Program-made: the position numbers and the translations under genes
In this document: piece after piece, positions 1 through 7,297 of the stretch
Layout: every line of letters starts with the position of its first letter
How positions within the stretch are numbered: position 1 is the stretch's first letter
Notes under the pieces: model-generated
The model's input: the letters and a program-made list of their open reading frames with translations, nothing else
The model's database searches: none
What the model was told of the DNA's origin: nothing
Assembly (NCBI GenBank): GCA_004357475.1
Contig: SMWE01000016.1
Location: 1-50,485, forward strand
Direction: 5' to 3'
Origin: Gammaproteobacteria bacterium
GTDB lineage: Bacteria; Pseudomonadota; Gammaproteobacteria; Steroidobacterales; Woeseiaceae
Length of the DNA stretch: 50,485 nucleotides

Positions 1-1
1 T

Positions 2-244
2 ACTTTTAGCTTTATCGCCATCATTTTTCTGCTGTTGTCAGCGTGCGTGACGCTAACAGAGGATGAGCGTGCTGAGAGACGGTATGAGCTTGAGAACAAC
101 CTGATTCTTGCCAAGGAAGACTTTGAGCGCAGGAAGCTGTCTTGCAGGGCGGCTGGCGGGATGATACAGATTACCAGGTATTCATCTGCCAAGTTGGGGG
201 GCTTCAGGGCACGCGAATACCAAAGGGCGCAATGCGTGAAGTAA
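2..244 (+). CDS. Small lipoprotein, 5' end cut off by the window edge
   Basis: The reading frame is open from base 2 and ends with TAA at 242-244. The first visible residues are hydrophobic (FIAIIFLLLSAC) and end in a lipobox, LLSAC, so this is the end of a type II signal peptide followed by about 66 mature residues. The mature part is rich in Glu, Arg and Lys near its start and has two further Cys residues. The start codon lies upstream of the window. I do not recognise the family; a membrane-anchored periplasmic or outer-membrane lipoprotein is inferred from the lipobox only. Confidence 0.6.
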   Translation, partial: TFSFIAIIFLLLSACVTLTEDERAERRYELENNLILAKEDFERRKLSCRAAGGMIQITRYSSAKLGGFRAREYQRAQCVK

Positions 245-288
245 TAAACGGATAAGAGATCGTGGCGATACAGAGCTAGCGGGACCGT

Positions 289-555
289 CTACTCCGGCAC
301 GTAGCCTTTCGGTTTCGCAGAACCCTCGGCAAAGAAAAACTTTTCCATCTCCGTCGCCAAAAACTGTCGTGCTTCCGGTTCGATGGGCGTGAGGCGATTT
401 TCGTTGATCAGCATGGTCTGATGGTCCAGCCATCGTTGCCAGGCTTCCTTCGACACACTGTCGTAAATGCGCTGTCCCAGCTCACCCGGATAGGGTGCGT
501 AATCGAGGCCTTCCGCCTCCTTTTTCAGGATCACGCAGTCAACTATCCGTGACAT
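289..555 (-). CDS. yggX: YggX-family Fe(II)-trafficking / oxidative damage protection protein
   Basis: This 88-residue protein has the YggX hallmarks: an N-terminal MSRxVxC start with a conserved Cys at residue 7, then [36 protein letters not shown], and a C-terminal GYVPE. Length matches the family (about 90 residues). YggX is a small cytosolic protein linked to iron handling and protection of Fe-S enzymes from oxidants. It follows mutY on the same strand with an 11-base gap, the same order as in Escherichia coli. Co-transcription makes sense because MutY is itself a 4Fe-4S enzyme. Identification is by family resemblance and synteny. Confidence 0.95.
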   Translation of the reverse strand: MSRIVDCVILKKEAEGLDYAPYPGELGQRIYDSVSKEAWQRWLDHQTMLINENRLTPIEPEARQFLATEMEKFFFAEGSAKPKGYVPE

Positions 556-566
556 TGGTTAACAAC

Positions 567-1610
567 TCATCTGTTCTTAAGTTTTTCAAGCAACCCGGTG
601 ACAGGCGCGGCAATACCGACCTGCTGCGGCGATTCAAACTCGTACCACATTTGGTCATCGGTATCCGCGACTGTACCCGATATGCAATGTAGTCGCACGG
701 CAATCGGCACAATATCCAGATCGTAATGAGTGAAGCTGTGTCGCACCGTCGGCCATTGCTGCAATTCGACGGGTGCAGCCTTCAGTTTTTCCCGGCACCA
801 TGAGAAAACGTCTTGCTGCGGCTCAAGTTCCGGGAAACTCCAGAGCCCGCCCCAGATGCCGGATGGCGGGCGTCTTTCCAGGTATACAGCCTCATCGGCA
901 AGGGCCAGGATCATCTGCGTGTTCTTCAGCGGCTTCGCTTTCCTTGCGCGCCGGCCGGGGAACTCTGTTTCACGTCCCAGCGCATGCGCCTCGCAATTTT
1001 TTTCGACCGGGCATTCGTTGCATTTCGGGTGTGCCCTGGTGCAGATTGTCGCGCCTAGATCCATCATTGCCTGGGTGTAAGCCGCAACGTTTTCTGCCGG
1101 CGTGTGCTGCTCTGCATACTCCCACAGTATCCGTGAAACCGCGCTCTTGCCGGGCCATCCAGCGACTGCGTGGTAGCGCGCGAGAACTCTTTTCACATTG
1201 CCATCAAGAATCGGCTGTCGCTCATTGCGGGACAGCGCCAATATTGCCCCAGCCGTGGAGCGCCCTATTCCGGGCAAGTTGACGACGTCATCAAATGATG
1301 AGGGAAATTCTCCAGCGAATTGATCCCGGATGATGGTCGCGGCTTTGTGCAGATTCCTTGCGCGGGCGTAATAGCCGAGCCCTGACCAGCGATGGAGAAC
1401 GTCATCAATATTTGCAGCCGACAATGCGGTCGCGTCCGGGAAGGATTCCATGAAACGCAGATAATAAGGAATGACGGTGGTTACCTGCGTCTGCTGCAGC
1501 ATGATCTCGGAAATCCACACCCGATATGAGGTCGGCTGTTGTTGCCACGGCAGGTTATTGCGGCCATGGGACGCGGACCATTTCAATATATTCCCGGAAA
1601 AATCGTTCAT
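567..1610 (-). CDS. mutY: A/G-specific adenine DNA glycosylase MutY
   Basis: MutY removes adenine mispaired with 8-oxoguanine in base excision repair. Visible features in order: the catalytic-Glu helix SEIMLQQTQV near residue 35, the helix-hairpin-helix LPGIGRSTAGA near 113, the conserved Asp in LDGNVKRVLAR, and the iron-sulfur loop with spacing C-x6-C-x2-C-x5-C (CTRAHPKCNECPVEKNC) near 190-206. The C-terminal third is the Nudix-like domain that reads 8-oxoG. The 347-residue length is normal. The start ATG at 1610 has GGGAG just upstream. It lies between an SRPBCC gene and yggX. Confidence 0.97.
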   Translation of the reverse strand: MNDFSGNILKWSASHGRNNLPWQQQPTSYRVWISEIMLQQTQVTTVIPYYLRFMESFPDATALSAANIDDVLHRWSGLGYYARARNLHKAATIIRDQFAGEFPSSFDDVVNLPGIGRSTAGAILALSRNERQPILDGNVKRVLARYHAVAGWPGKSAVSRILWEYAEQHTPAENVAAYTQAMMDLGATICTRAHPKCNECPVEKNCEAHALGRETEFPGRRARKAKPLKNTQMILALADEAVYLERRPPSGIWGGLWSFPELEPQQDVFSWCREKLKAAPVELQQWPTVRHSFTHYDLDIVPIAVRLHCISGTVADTDDQMWYEFESPQQVGIAAPVTGLLEKLKNR

Positions 1611-1688
1611 TGCTCCCGTAGATGACGTTACGCCGCGTTATGGCCCGTTCAATGCCGAGCTTTTGGTCGTGCCTGCTGGCCAACGGGC

Positions 1689-2294
1689 CTAGTGTACGGG
1701 TTTCGCGGCCTGTTTTTCGTCTTCCACCGCCCGGGCCAGCACCTCGATGCGGCCGATGGCTCTCTCAGCGCCGCCGCGCAGCGCTCGCTGAATTAAATAC
1801 GGCCCGATGACAGGTGGCACCCAGAAGGCCGGCTCCAGTTCGAAGTCGTAGATCATAATCGTTCCCTCTCCATCCGGAATAAGTTGCCAGCGCTCGCGAC
1901 TGTATTTGAAATCGCTTTCCTCAGGAATGGAAATTGCGACGATTTCCGCGATGGGGCTCAGAAGCAGATAGCCGGACCGTATGAACGTCTTGCAGAAGAG
2001 GAATACGCAGCCCTCCATGCGAGCGTAAAAGCCCGGCCGGCCTCTCTTGTCAGGCTCGATATTTCTCGATTCAACGACGGCGCTGGTAAATTTCTCGAAT
2101 TTCTCGAAATCGGTCAATACCGTGTACAGCGCCTGGCGACTGACATCGAGGTAAGACTCGGAATAAAGACGGTAGCGATCATTTCTGAGTTCAATTTGTA
2201 CGTCGCGCAACTCTGCACTCTGCAAAGCGAACGAATGCAGAAACAGCGCGGTTCCGAGCAGGATACTCAGGTATTTGTTGGGTGAACAAAGCAA
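1689..2294 (-). CDS. Secreted START/SRPBCC-like (polyketide cyclase/COQ10-type) protein
   Basis: This 201-residue protein has an N-terminal signal-like segment (LSILLGTALFLHSFALQSA). A compact domain follows with SRPBCC character: YLDVSRQALYTVLTDFEKFEKF, then an aromatic beta sheet with GCVFLF, and a closing amphipathic helix (LIQRALRGGAERAIGRIEVLARA). Proteins of this fold bind hydrophobic ligands; no ligand can be named here. The only plausible in-frame start is TTG at 2294, four bases after the stop of the AsmA-like gene, so the two are probably co-transcribed. Both are likely envelope proteins. Confidence 0.7.
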   Translation of the reverse strand: MLCSPNKYLSILLGTALFLHSFALQSAELRDVQIELRNDRYRLYSESYLDVSRQALYTVLTDFEKFEKFTSAVVESRNIEPDKRGRPGFYARMEGCVFLFCKTFIRSGYLLLSPIAEIVAISIPEESDFKYSRERWQLIPDGEGTIMIYDFELEPAFWVPPVIGPYLIQRALRGGAERAIGRIEVLARAVEDEKQAAKPVH

Positions 2295-2298
2295 ACCA

Positions 2299-4473
2299 TC
2301 AGTTTCCGAATAGATCCTTCAACAGTTTTTTCTTGAGCTGTTCTTCGAGACTTTCTTCTTCAACTTCTTCGGTTTGCTCCCCGGATCCTTCCTCGTCACC
2401 CTGCTCTTCTGCACCACCACCAAACAGCCGATCGAACAGGCGATTTTTCAATTCCTCTTTTTGCTTTTCAAACGCTCCCTCGACCTGTTGCCGGAACACG
2501 GCCTCAATATCCGGCCTGATGCTTGGTGAGTCCAGCGATCCCGTGATCTTCACCGGCACGACGGTTTTTGTGAAATCGGCCAATTCGGCTTCCGTAAGCC
2601 CCGACATCAGCTCGGGGTTGTCGAGGATTCGCGCCTCAACCGAATAGTTCAGCTGTGCCGCTGGCAGATCAACGACACCGCTACCGGTCAGTTGCAGGAA
2701 CGGCAACCTGATCAATAAATCAGTGTTTTCGAAAATGCCATTTGTTACCGTACCGGTCGCGGAAACTGACGTAAATTCGGTGCGCGCCGGAAGGTCTGGC
2801 AGAGGAGCAGGCTCCTGCCGGAACATTGCCCGTGCTGCGCGCAGCTCGTACCAGACGTCCGTACCTTCCCAGGCACCATCGACGAGCTCAATCGACATGT
2901 TGCCATCCAGATCCCGGCGGATCGCAGCAAGATTCTGCCCGGCGCCACTTAGCGCAAAGCTGGCGTTGATCGTGCCGCTGATATTGTCCTGATCAAACAT
3001 CGATTTCGCGAGCGCGGCCAGATCGACGCCCGCCAGTCTTTCATTGACCGATATCGATGGAATATCCTGCGATGCGTTAATCCTGACATCACCGTTGTAG
3101 GTTCCACCATAGAGCTCCGCACTAAGAGGATGCAAGCGCAATTTTCCGCCCGCGCTTTGCAAGCCGAGTTCGAGTTTCGTAAATTCCATGCCGGACAGAA
3201 AAGCGCGGTCAATTTTAAAACTGCCATTGGCCTTCAATCCACGAATCATGTCCACGGGAATTTCAATGTCGTCAACCGATCCATCGGCCGCTGACGCCGC
3301 ACCAGCGTCGGCCGGCGCCATGTATCCGTCGAGATTGATCGCATCAACATTGAGATCAAAATGAATTGTGCCGTTTTCGGTAGTCGGCAGCGACAGACTT
3401 CCTACCAATGTCGAGTCGTCGAGTTCAAGCGTCATCGCATCCAGCGTTATTGAGTCTTCGCCGACGGCGGCGTTGGCACTGAAAGACAGACGACTGAGCG
3501 CACTGGCATCTGCCGTGGCGGGAGGCTCGATATCAAGTGCCTGCATCAGTTCTTTGAGTGAGAATTCCGCTACGTGCAATACCGCCTTCGGCCGCGGGCT
3601 GCCGGCGTAGGAAAACGGCTCGACATTGGCAGACATGGAAACACCCAGAATCGAAAATTCCATCTCCCCGGGGCTCAGGCGCTCAGCGACCGTGTCGATC
3701 ATCATCGCACGCGAATCGAAAGTGAATTCAACGGTTTGTCTGGTCACACCGTGAAGCACGCCGGAGATATTCAGTCCCTCGATCGATACCTGCGCTGCAC
3801 CTTCTGTCATCGCTGTCGTACCGCGAATGGCGACATGGCCGCCAAGGTCCCCTGGCGACACCGTAAAATCAAACTCGGCGTCGAGATCGAAAGGTTTGCC
3901 GACGCTGATGTTGTCGCTATTGAACGCAAGATTGCTGATGGTATAGGCGCTTCCCGATTGTAAATCCGTGTAAGAAACGTTCGCGCCGCTGACCCGGATG
4001 TTCCCAACATCGAACTTTACCGGTTCTGCATCTGTTTCCGGAACCTCGGGTCGCGCGGGCTCTTCCGTGCCCAACAGGTCGTCCCAGTTGGTCGTGCCAT
4101 TGGCGGCGATCTCCAGGTTGACGACCAGTCCCTCAATGGATGCGGTGCTGATGCTGGCTTGCTGGCTCAGAATCAGTGGCAGCATGCGCACGCTCAGGCT
4201 GGCTTTTTCGAAACGCATGAATGGCTTGTCGCTGAAGCCCGCAGCATTGCCCAGCTCCGTGCGCCCAACTTCGATGGCGAGCCATGGGAACAGGCTGAGC
4301 GACAGATCGCCCTCTATGGTCAGATCCCGGCCGGTAACTTCCTTGACGCCAGCGGATATGTCATCGCGATAGTCGTTGGGGTCAAAAAACAGGGTCAGCG
4401 CCAGGGATGCAAAAATAACGATGCCGACGATGCCGGCTACAATAATCAGCAGAGTTTTAAGCAGGCGATTCAT
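2299..4473 (-). CDS. AsmA family envelope protein
   Basis: AsmA-like proteins are inner-membrane-anchored periplasmic proteins implicated in outer-membrane lipid homeostasis. The N-terminus has one membrane helix (LLIIVAGIVGIVIFASLALTL) followed by FFDPNDYRDDI, the AsmA signature (NPNDFRD in E. coli). The rest is a long beta-rich region with repeated short strands, and a C-terminal AsmA domain (FSVSATGTVTNGIFENTDLLI, then a hydrophobic strand pattern). It ends in an acidic Glu-rich tail before KKKLLKDLFGN. I chose ATG 4473 over the upstream GTG 4509, because it starts right at the membrane helix and has GGAG upstream. It heads the asmA-SRPBCC-mutY-yggX group. Confidence 0.88.
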   Translation of the reverse strand: MNRLLKTLLIIVAGIVGIVIFASLALTLFFDPNDYRDDISAGVKEVTGRDLTIEGDLSLSLFPWLAIEVGRTELGNAAGFSDKPFMRFEKASLSVRMLPLILSQQASISTASIEGLVVNLEIAANGTTNWDDLLGTEEPARPEVPETDAEPVKFDVGNIRVSGANVSYTDLQSGSAYTISNLAFNSDNISVGKPFDLDAEFDFTVSPGDLGGHVAIRGTTAMTEGAAQVSIEGLNISGVLHGVTRQTVEFTFDSRAMMIDTVAERLSPGEMEFSILGVSMSANVEPFSYAGSPRPKAVLHVAEFSLKELMQALDIEPPATADASALSRLSFSANAAVGEDSITLDAMTLELDDSTLVGSLSLPTTENGTIHFDLNVDAINLDGYMAPADAGAASAADGSVDDIEIPVDMIRGLKANGSFKIDRAFLSGMEFTKLELGLQSAGGKLRLHPLSAELYGGTYNGDVRINASQDIPSISVNERLAGVDLAALAKSMFDQDNISGTINASFALSGAGQNLAAIRRDLDGNMSIELVDGAWEGTDVWYELRAARAMFRQEPAPLPDLPARTEFTSVSATGTVTNGIFENTDLLIRLPFLQLTGSGVVDLPAAQLNYSVEARILDNPELMSGLTEAELADFTKTVVPVKITGSLDSPSIRPDIEAVFRQQVEGAFEKQKEELKNRLFDRLFGGGAEEQGDEEGSGEQTEEVEEESLEEQLKKKLLKDLFGN

Positions 4474-4837
4474 AGCTCCGGTCCGGTTGCGGGGTCGATC
4501 AGCGGTCACAGGCTGCAGGCGTCAAGAATAACAAAGCAGCCGTCTTCCTTCTGTGACATTTGCCCACAAAAAAGACCCGGTTCGCAGGACATGCGAATAA
4601 AGACACGCAGACCGGTGCGGACTTACCTTTAAGTGTGCCGGATCATTGCTGTCACACAAAGAAAATGTGCGAACTCTGACGTCAATCGCTAGCAAGACGT
4701 TTACGCAAATTCATGCGTTGGAAACATGTTGATCGCGCGCTGGGGCGGGCGATTACTGGCCTTTGTATTGTCATTTTGCGCCCTCTGGCCACCAATCCTG
4801 AGTTTGCGGGACTGCAATGATCCGGCAACTTTTTTGC
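4474..4837. other. Intergenic region without a supported gene
   Basis: These 364 bases separate the stop of the DUF4097 gene from the start of the AsmA-like gene (both minus). I see no convincing ORF. It holds one REP-like palindrome (4733-4757), listed separately. The promoter of the asmA group must lie here, but no -35/-10 pair stands out. Confidence 0.5.
4733..4757. repeat. REP-like extragenic palindrome (copy A)
   Basis: The core CGCGCTGGGGCGGGCGAT is a variant of the window's dispersed motif ATCGCYCGCTGGGGCSRGC(TCCTACA). This copy lacks the TCCTACA tail. It sits between two minus-strand genes. Confidence 0.5.
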
Positions 4838-5713
4838 CTACTTGCAGAGGCGCAGATCCCCGTTAAGGGTTTCAATCGTCACGCGGCCCGAGCCGCTACC
4901 TTCCGTAAATTTGAGCTCGTAGCCGGGTCCGTACTCGCTGACTCTGACCGCCTTCGGCCCGAAACAGTTCCGGATATCCCCGTTAAATGTCTCGATATCG
5001 AAGCGTGCCGACACCTCTCCTGCAAACTCGATATCGACGCTACCGTTAACAGTCTCTACATCCAACCTGCCATCGTTCAGCAGTTGAGCATGAAACACGA
5101 TGTCACCATTAACGGTATCCATCGACACTCTGTCAAAAACACCGTTGACGACAACAAGATCACCGCTTACCGATTCGACCCTGATCTCGCCTGCAAGGTT
5201 TTCCGTGTCGATATCACCACTCACTGAACTGAGCATGGAGCGCATCGCCTGGTCGTCGCCTTCGACTTCCAGATCACCGCTGACAGAATTAATGTCGATA
5301 TCCGAGCCGAACGCTTGCGTGGCGATGTCGCCGCTCACGCTCTCAAGGCTCTGTTCGCCGGTAAGCTCGGCGACATCGATATCGGCGCTGACGGTATTGA
5401 CTTCCAGCGAGCTCGCCAGCGGTACTTTAACGACCAGGTCAGACTTCGTGTCACGCGAATTTCCTCGCCTCGTTTTGACCTTTATTTCAATCTCATCTCC
5501 ATCACGCTCAAAAATCAGTTGCTCAACACCGCTGCCAAGATTACCGGTAATCTCGACCTGGTTGCGTGACCAGCCCTGCACTTCAACTGAACCGGAGATA
5601 TTTGATATGGATACGGTGCCATCGGCCGCCGCGTCCATGGACTCATTGATTTCCGTAGCGACAACAGTAGTAGCGCTGAATATGCCCAATAACGCAAGTG
5701 CAAAAGTCTTCAT
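4838..5713 (-). CDS. Exported DUF4097-type beta-repeat (adhesin-like) protein
   Basis: After a signal peptide (MKTFALALLGIFSATTVVA, probable cleavage before TE) the protein is a regular repeat of about ten short coils. Each carries a turn of the type SVSGDI, TVNGDI or TFNGDI, spaced about 20 residues. This is the right-handed beta-helix pattern of DUF4097. The last turns end in a Cys pair (NCFG and LRLCK) that may form a disulfide. The open frame runs back to a TTG at 5797. ATG 5713 (or the ATG directly before it, 5716) is preferred because AAAGAGAG lies just upstream and the signal peptide starts there. It follows the anti-sigma-like and ECF sigma genes and may belong to their operon. Confidence 0.8.
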   Translation of the reverse strand: MKTFALALLGIFSATTVVATEINESMDAAADGTVSISNISGSVEVQGWSRNQVEITGNLGSGVEQLIFERDGDEIEIKVKTRRGNSRDTKSDLVVKVPLASSLEVNTVSADIDVAELTGEQSLESVSGDIATQAFGSDIDINSVSGDLEVEGDDQAMRSMLSSVSGDIDTENLAGEIRVESVSGDLVVVNGVFDRVSMDTVNGDIVFHAQLLNDGRLDVETVNGSVDIEFAGEVSARFDIETFNGDIRNCFGPKAVRVSEYGPGYELKFTEGSGSGRVTIETLNGDLRLCK

Positions 5714-5793
5714 CATTTCTCTCTTTAAAAGGTGCCGTTCCTGATACTGACCGACGCATCGCCCCATCCGGTAGCGTATAAGTTTTTCAAACG

Positions 5794-6381
5794 TCAAATG
5801 TCACCCCTGCGCATCGCCGCGCTGGTAATTTTGTCAACTCTCATCATGAGGCCAAGTTCATCACGATAGGTACTTAGTAGCAGCTTCTGTAGCAACGCGT
5901 TGTCGGGTTCCGCCGCCAATGCCTTGTTGATTTCCTCGATTGCTGCGCGAATGACATCGATGTTCTTCTGCACCTCGTTGCGCTCTTCCGCTGTCAGCCG
6001 GCCCAATTCTTCATCAACTGTCGCCACCAGGGATCGTCTCGCGTCCTGGTAGTCCGGCCCAAGGTTGTACATGCTGCCAAAACTCCCGGATACCGGCTCG
6101 AAAACCAGCGTCGGTCCACCGGCAACCGGCGGCAGCGGGCTTAAGTCCTCTGTTATGGCCAGGTAGGTCACACCGGATGATCCGCCGACGAGCAACAGGA
6201 CGGCTGCCGCCTGTGCCCATGTGCTGTTCCACACCGTGCGCGCCGGTCTTCCAGGGTGTGGAAGCGCCTGCTCAATGCCTGGCCACAGATCCCGGTCGGG
6301 TGTCACCTCGGTAGCGAGCTCTGCGGCAGCGGCCATGAGTTCGTCATCGAAGTTATTATTGTCTGTTTCGTTCATGCGCAT
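5794..6381 (-). CDS. Single-pass membrane protein, putative anti-sigma factor
   Basis: The 195 residues split into an acidic N-terminal cytoplasmic part (about 1-50, with FDDELMAAAAELATEVTPDRDLWPGIEQAL), one membrane helix (about 55-78, WAQAAAVLLLVGGSSGVTYLAI) and a periplasmic helical part (LTAEERNEVQKNIDVIRAAIEEINKAL). It overlaps the ECF sigma gene by 10 bases, the usual arrangement of a sigma/anti-sigma pair. It lacks the H-x3-C-x2-C zinc motif of ZAS-type anti-sigma factors. The role is inferred from topology and position; the family is not certain. Confidence 0.65.
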   Translation of the reverse strand: MRMNETDNNNFDDELMAAAAELATEVTPDRDLWPGIEQALPHPGRPARTVWNSTWAQAAAVLLLVGGSSGVTYLAITEDLSPLPPVAGGPTLVFEPVSGSFGSMYNLGPDYQDARRSLVATVDEELGRLTAEERNEVQKNIDVIRAAIEEINKALAAEPDNALLQKLLLSTYRDELGLMMRVDKITSAAMRRGDI

Positions 6382-6968
6382 TCCGTTTTCAATTGCTGCG
6401 CGAGCAGTCTGCGCGCGCGATGTAATTGTGCTTTGCTGGTTCCGGCCGCGATGCCGAGCATGTCGCTCGTTTCATCGTGGCTGTATCCATAAACAGCGTG
6501 GAGCACGAACACATGTCTCGCGCCACTTGGCAATTCATCGATCGCCTGCTCCAGGTCGCGAAGACCGCCACTGTCGCCGATCGTCTCGGGCGCAGGCAAT
6601 ACATCCGACACAGCCCTGATGCGGTCCTGTTCCCGTCGCGACTTGCGCATCCGGCCGAGTACTGTATTGACGGCCACCCGGTGCAGCCAGGTGCTAAACG
6701 CACTCTCACCGCGAAAATTGTTCAGCTTGCTCCACGCCTGGATAAATGCATCCTGCGTGCAGTCTTCCGCTTCGGCGACATTGCCGGTCATCCGCAGGCA
6801 TAATCCGTATACCCTGTCGACATGCATCCGGTACAGCGACCCGAAGGCAGCTGAATCGGCGGTTTGAGCCTTGCGGATCCAACCGTGCTCCTCTGTTGTC
6901 GACTCAGCCGTCACGGGCACTGCCTCGTAGCCTGCAGCCGCGGCTGTTGCCGTCAAAAGCGCTGCCAA
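6372..6968 (-). CDS. ECF-type RNA polymerase sigma factor
   Basis: The protein has region 2 (AFGSLYRMHVDRVYGLCLRMTGN, EAEDCTQDAFIQAWSKLNNFRGESAFSTWLHRVAVN) and region 4 (AIDELPSGARHVFVLHAVYGYSHDETSDMLGI.AGTSKAQLHRARRLL) with a short linker and no regions 1 or 3, the layout of extracytoplasmic-function sigma factors. The start is TTG at 6968, preceded by GGGGAG with a 9-base spacer. An N-terminal Ala-rich extension of about 25 residues precedes region 2. The downstream anti-sigma-like gene overlaps it by 10 bases. The inducing signal is unknown; the linked beta-repeat protein suggests an envelope response. Confidence 0.92.
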   Translation of the reverse strand: MAALLTATAAAAGYEAVPVTAESTTEEHGWIRKAQTADSAAFGSLYRMHVDRVYGLCLRMTGNVAEAEDCTQDAFIQAWSKLNNFRGESAFSTWLHRVAVNTVLGRMRKSRREQDRIRAVSDVLPAPETIGDSGGLRDLEQAIDELPSGARHVFVLHAVYGYSHDETSDMLGIAAGTSKAQLHRARRLLAQQLKTECA

Positions 6969-7102
6969 TGGTCAAAACTCCCCTTGCTTTATTACTTTGA
7001 TGACTAATCGCACTCATAGGTTTAACCCGGTACTGTCGAAATGCGGCAAATTATTGATTTCAGACTGAGTATTACGGCGATTCTGGTATTATGCATCAGG
7101 CA

Positions 7103-7181
7103 AAATTAAGGGGTCAGACCCTGTTTCTGTTTTGCAATCATTCTCTCCAATTAAGAAAATTGGGTCTGACCCCTTTAATTT
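7103..7181. repeat. GGGGTCAGACCC inverted-repeat element (copy 1)
   Basis: The left arm AAATTAAGGGGTCAGACCC (7103-7121) is repeated in inverse orientation at 7162-7181, with one extra A and about 40 bases between. It could form a long hairpin in the 5' untranslated region of the GGDEF gene. A -10-like TATTAT at 7087-7092 would put the whole element in that transcript. A related palindrome occurs at 26969-27005. Confidence 0.7.
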
Positions 7182-7213
7182 GGACCATGACGACAATCTG
7201 AACAAAAACAACC

Positions 7214-7297
7214 ATGGCAGAAACAATAGCTTATTCCGATTCGGACAGGATTCATGAATTTGCGGGTAAGTTGCCATCGGCGGCGGCGCAAAAATAA
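7214..7297 (+). CDS. 27-residue upstream ORF coupled to the GGDEF gene
   Basis: An ATG at 7214 opens a 27-codon frame (starting MAETIAYSDSDR) whose TAA stop (7295-7297) shares its last A with the ATG of the next gene (TAATG). Neither start has a clear Shine-Dalgarno sequence. The downstream gene could therefore depend on termination-reinitiation from this ORF. The peptide is unlike anything I recognise and may be only a coupling device. It might also be chance. Confidence 0.3.
   Translation: MAETIAYSDSDRIHEFAGKLPSAAAQK

Noticed and set aside
6969-7100. Possible autoregulatory ECF promoter upstream of the sigma gene
   Set aside because: GTTAAACC followed some 14 bases later by GTCATC is suggestive, but the spacing and match are too loose to call.
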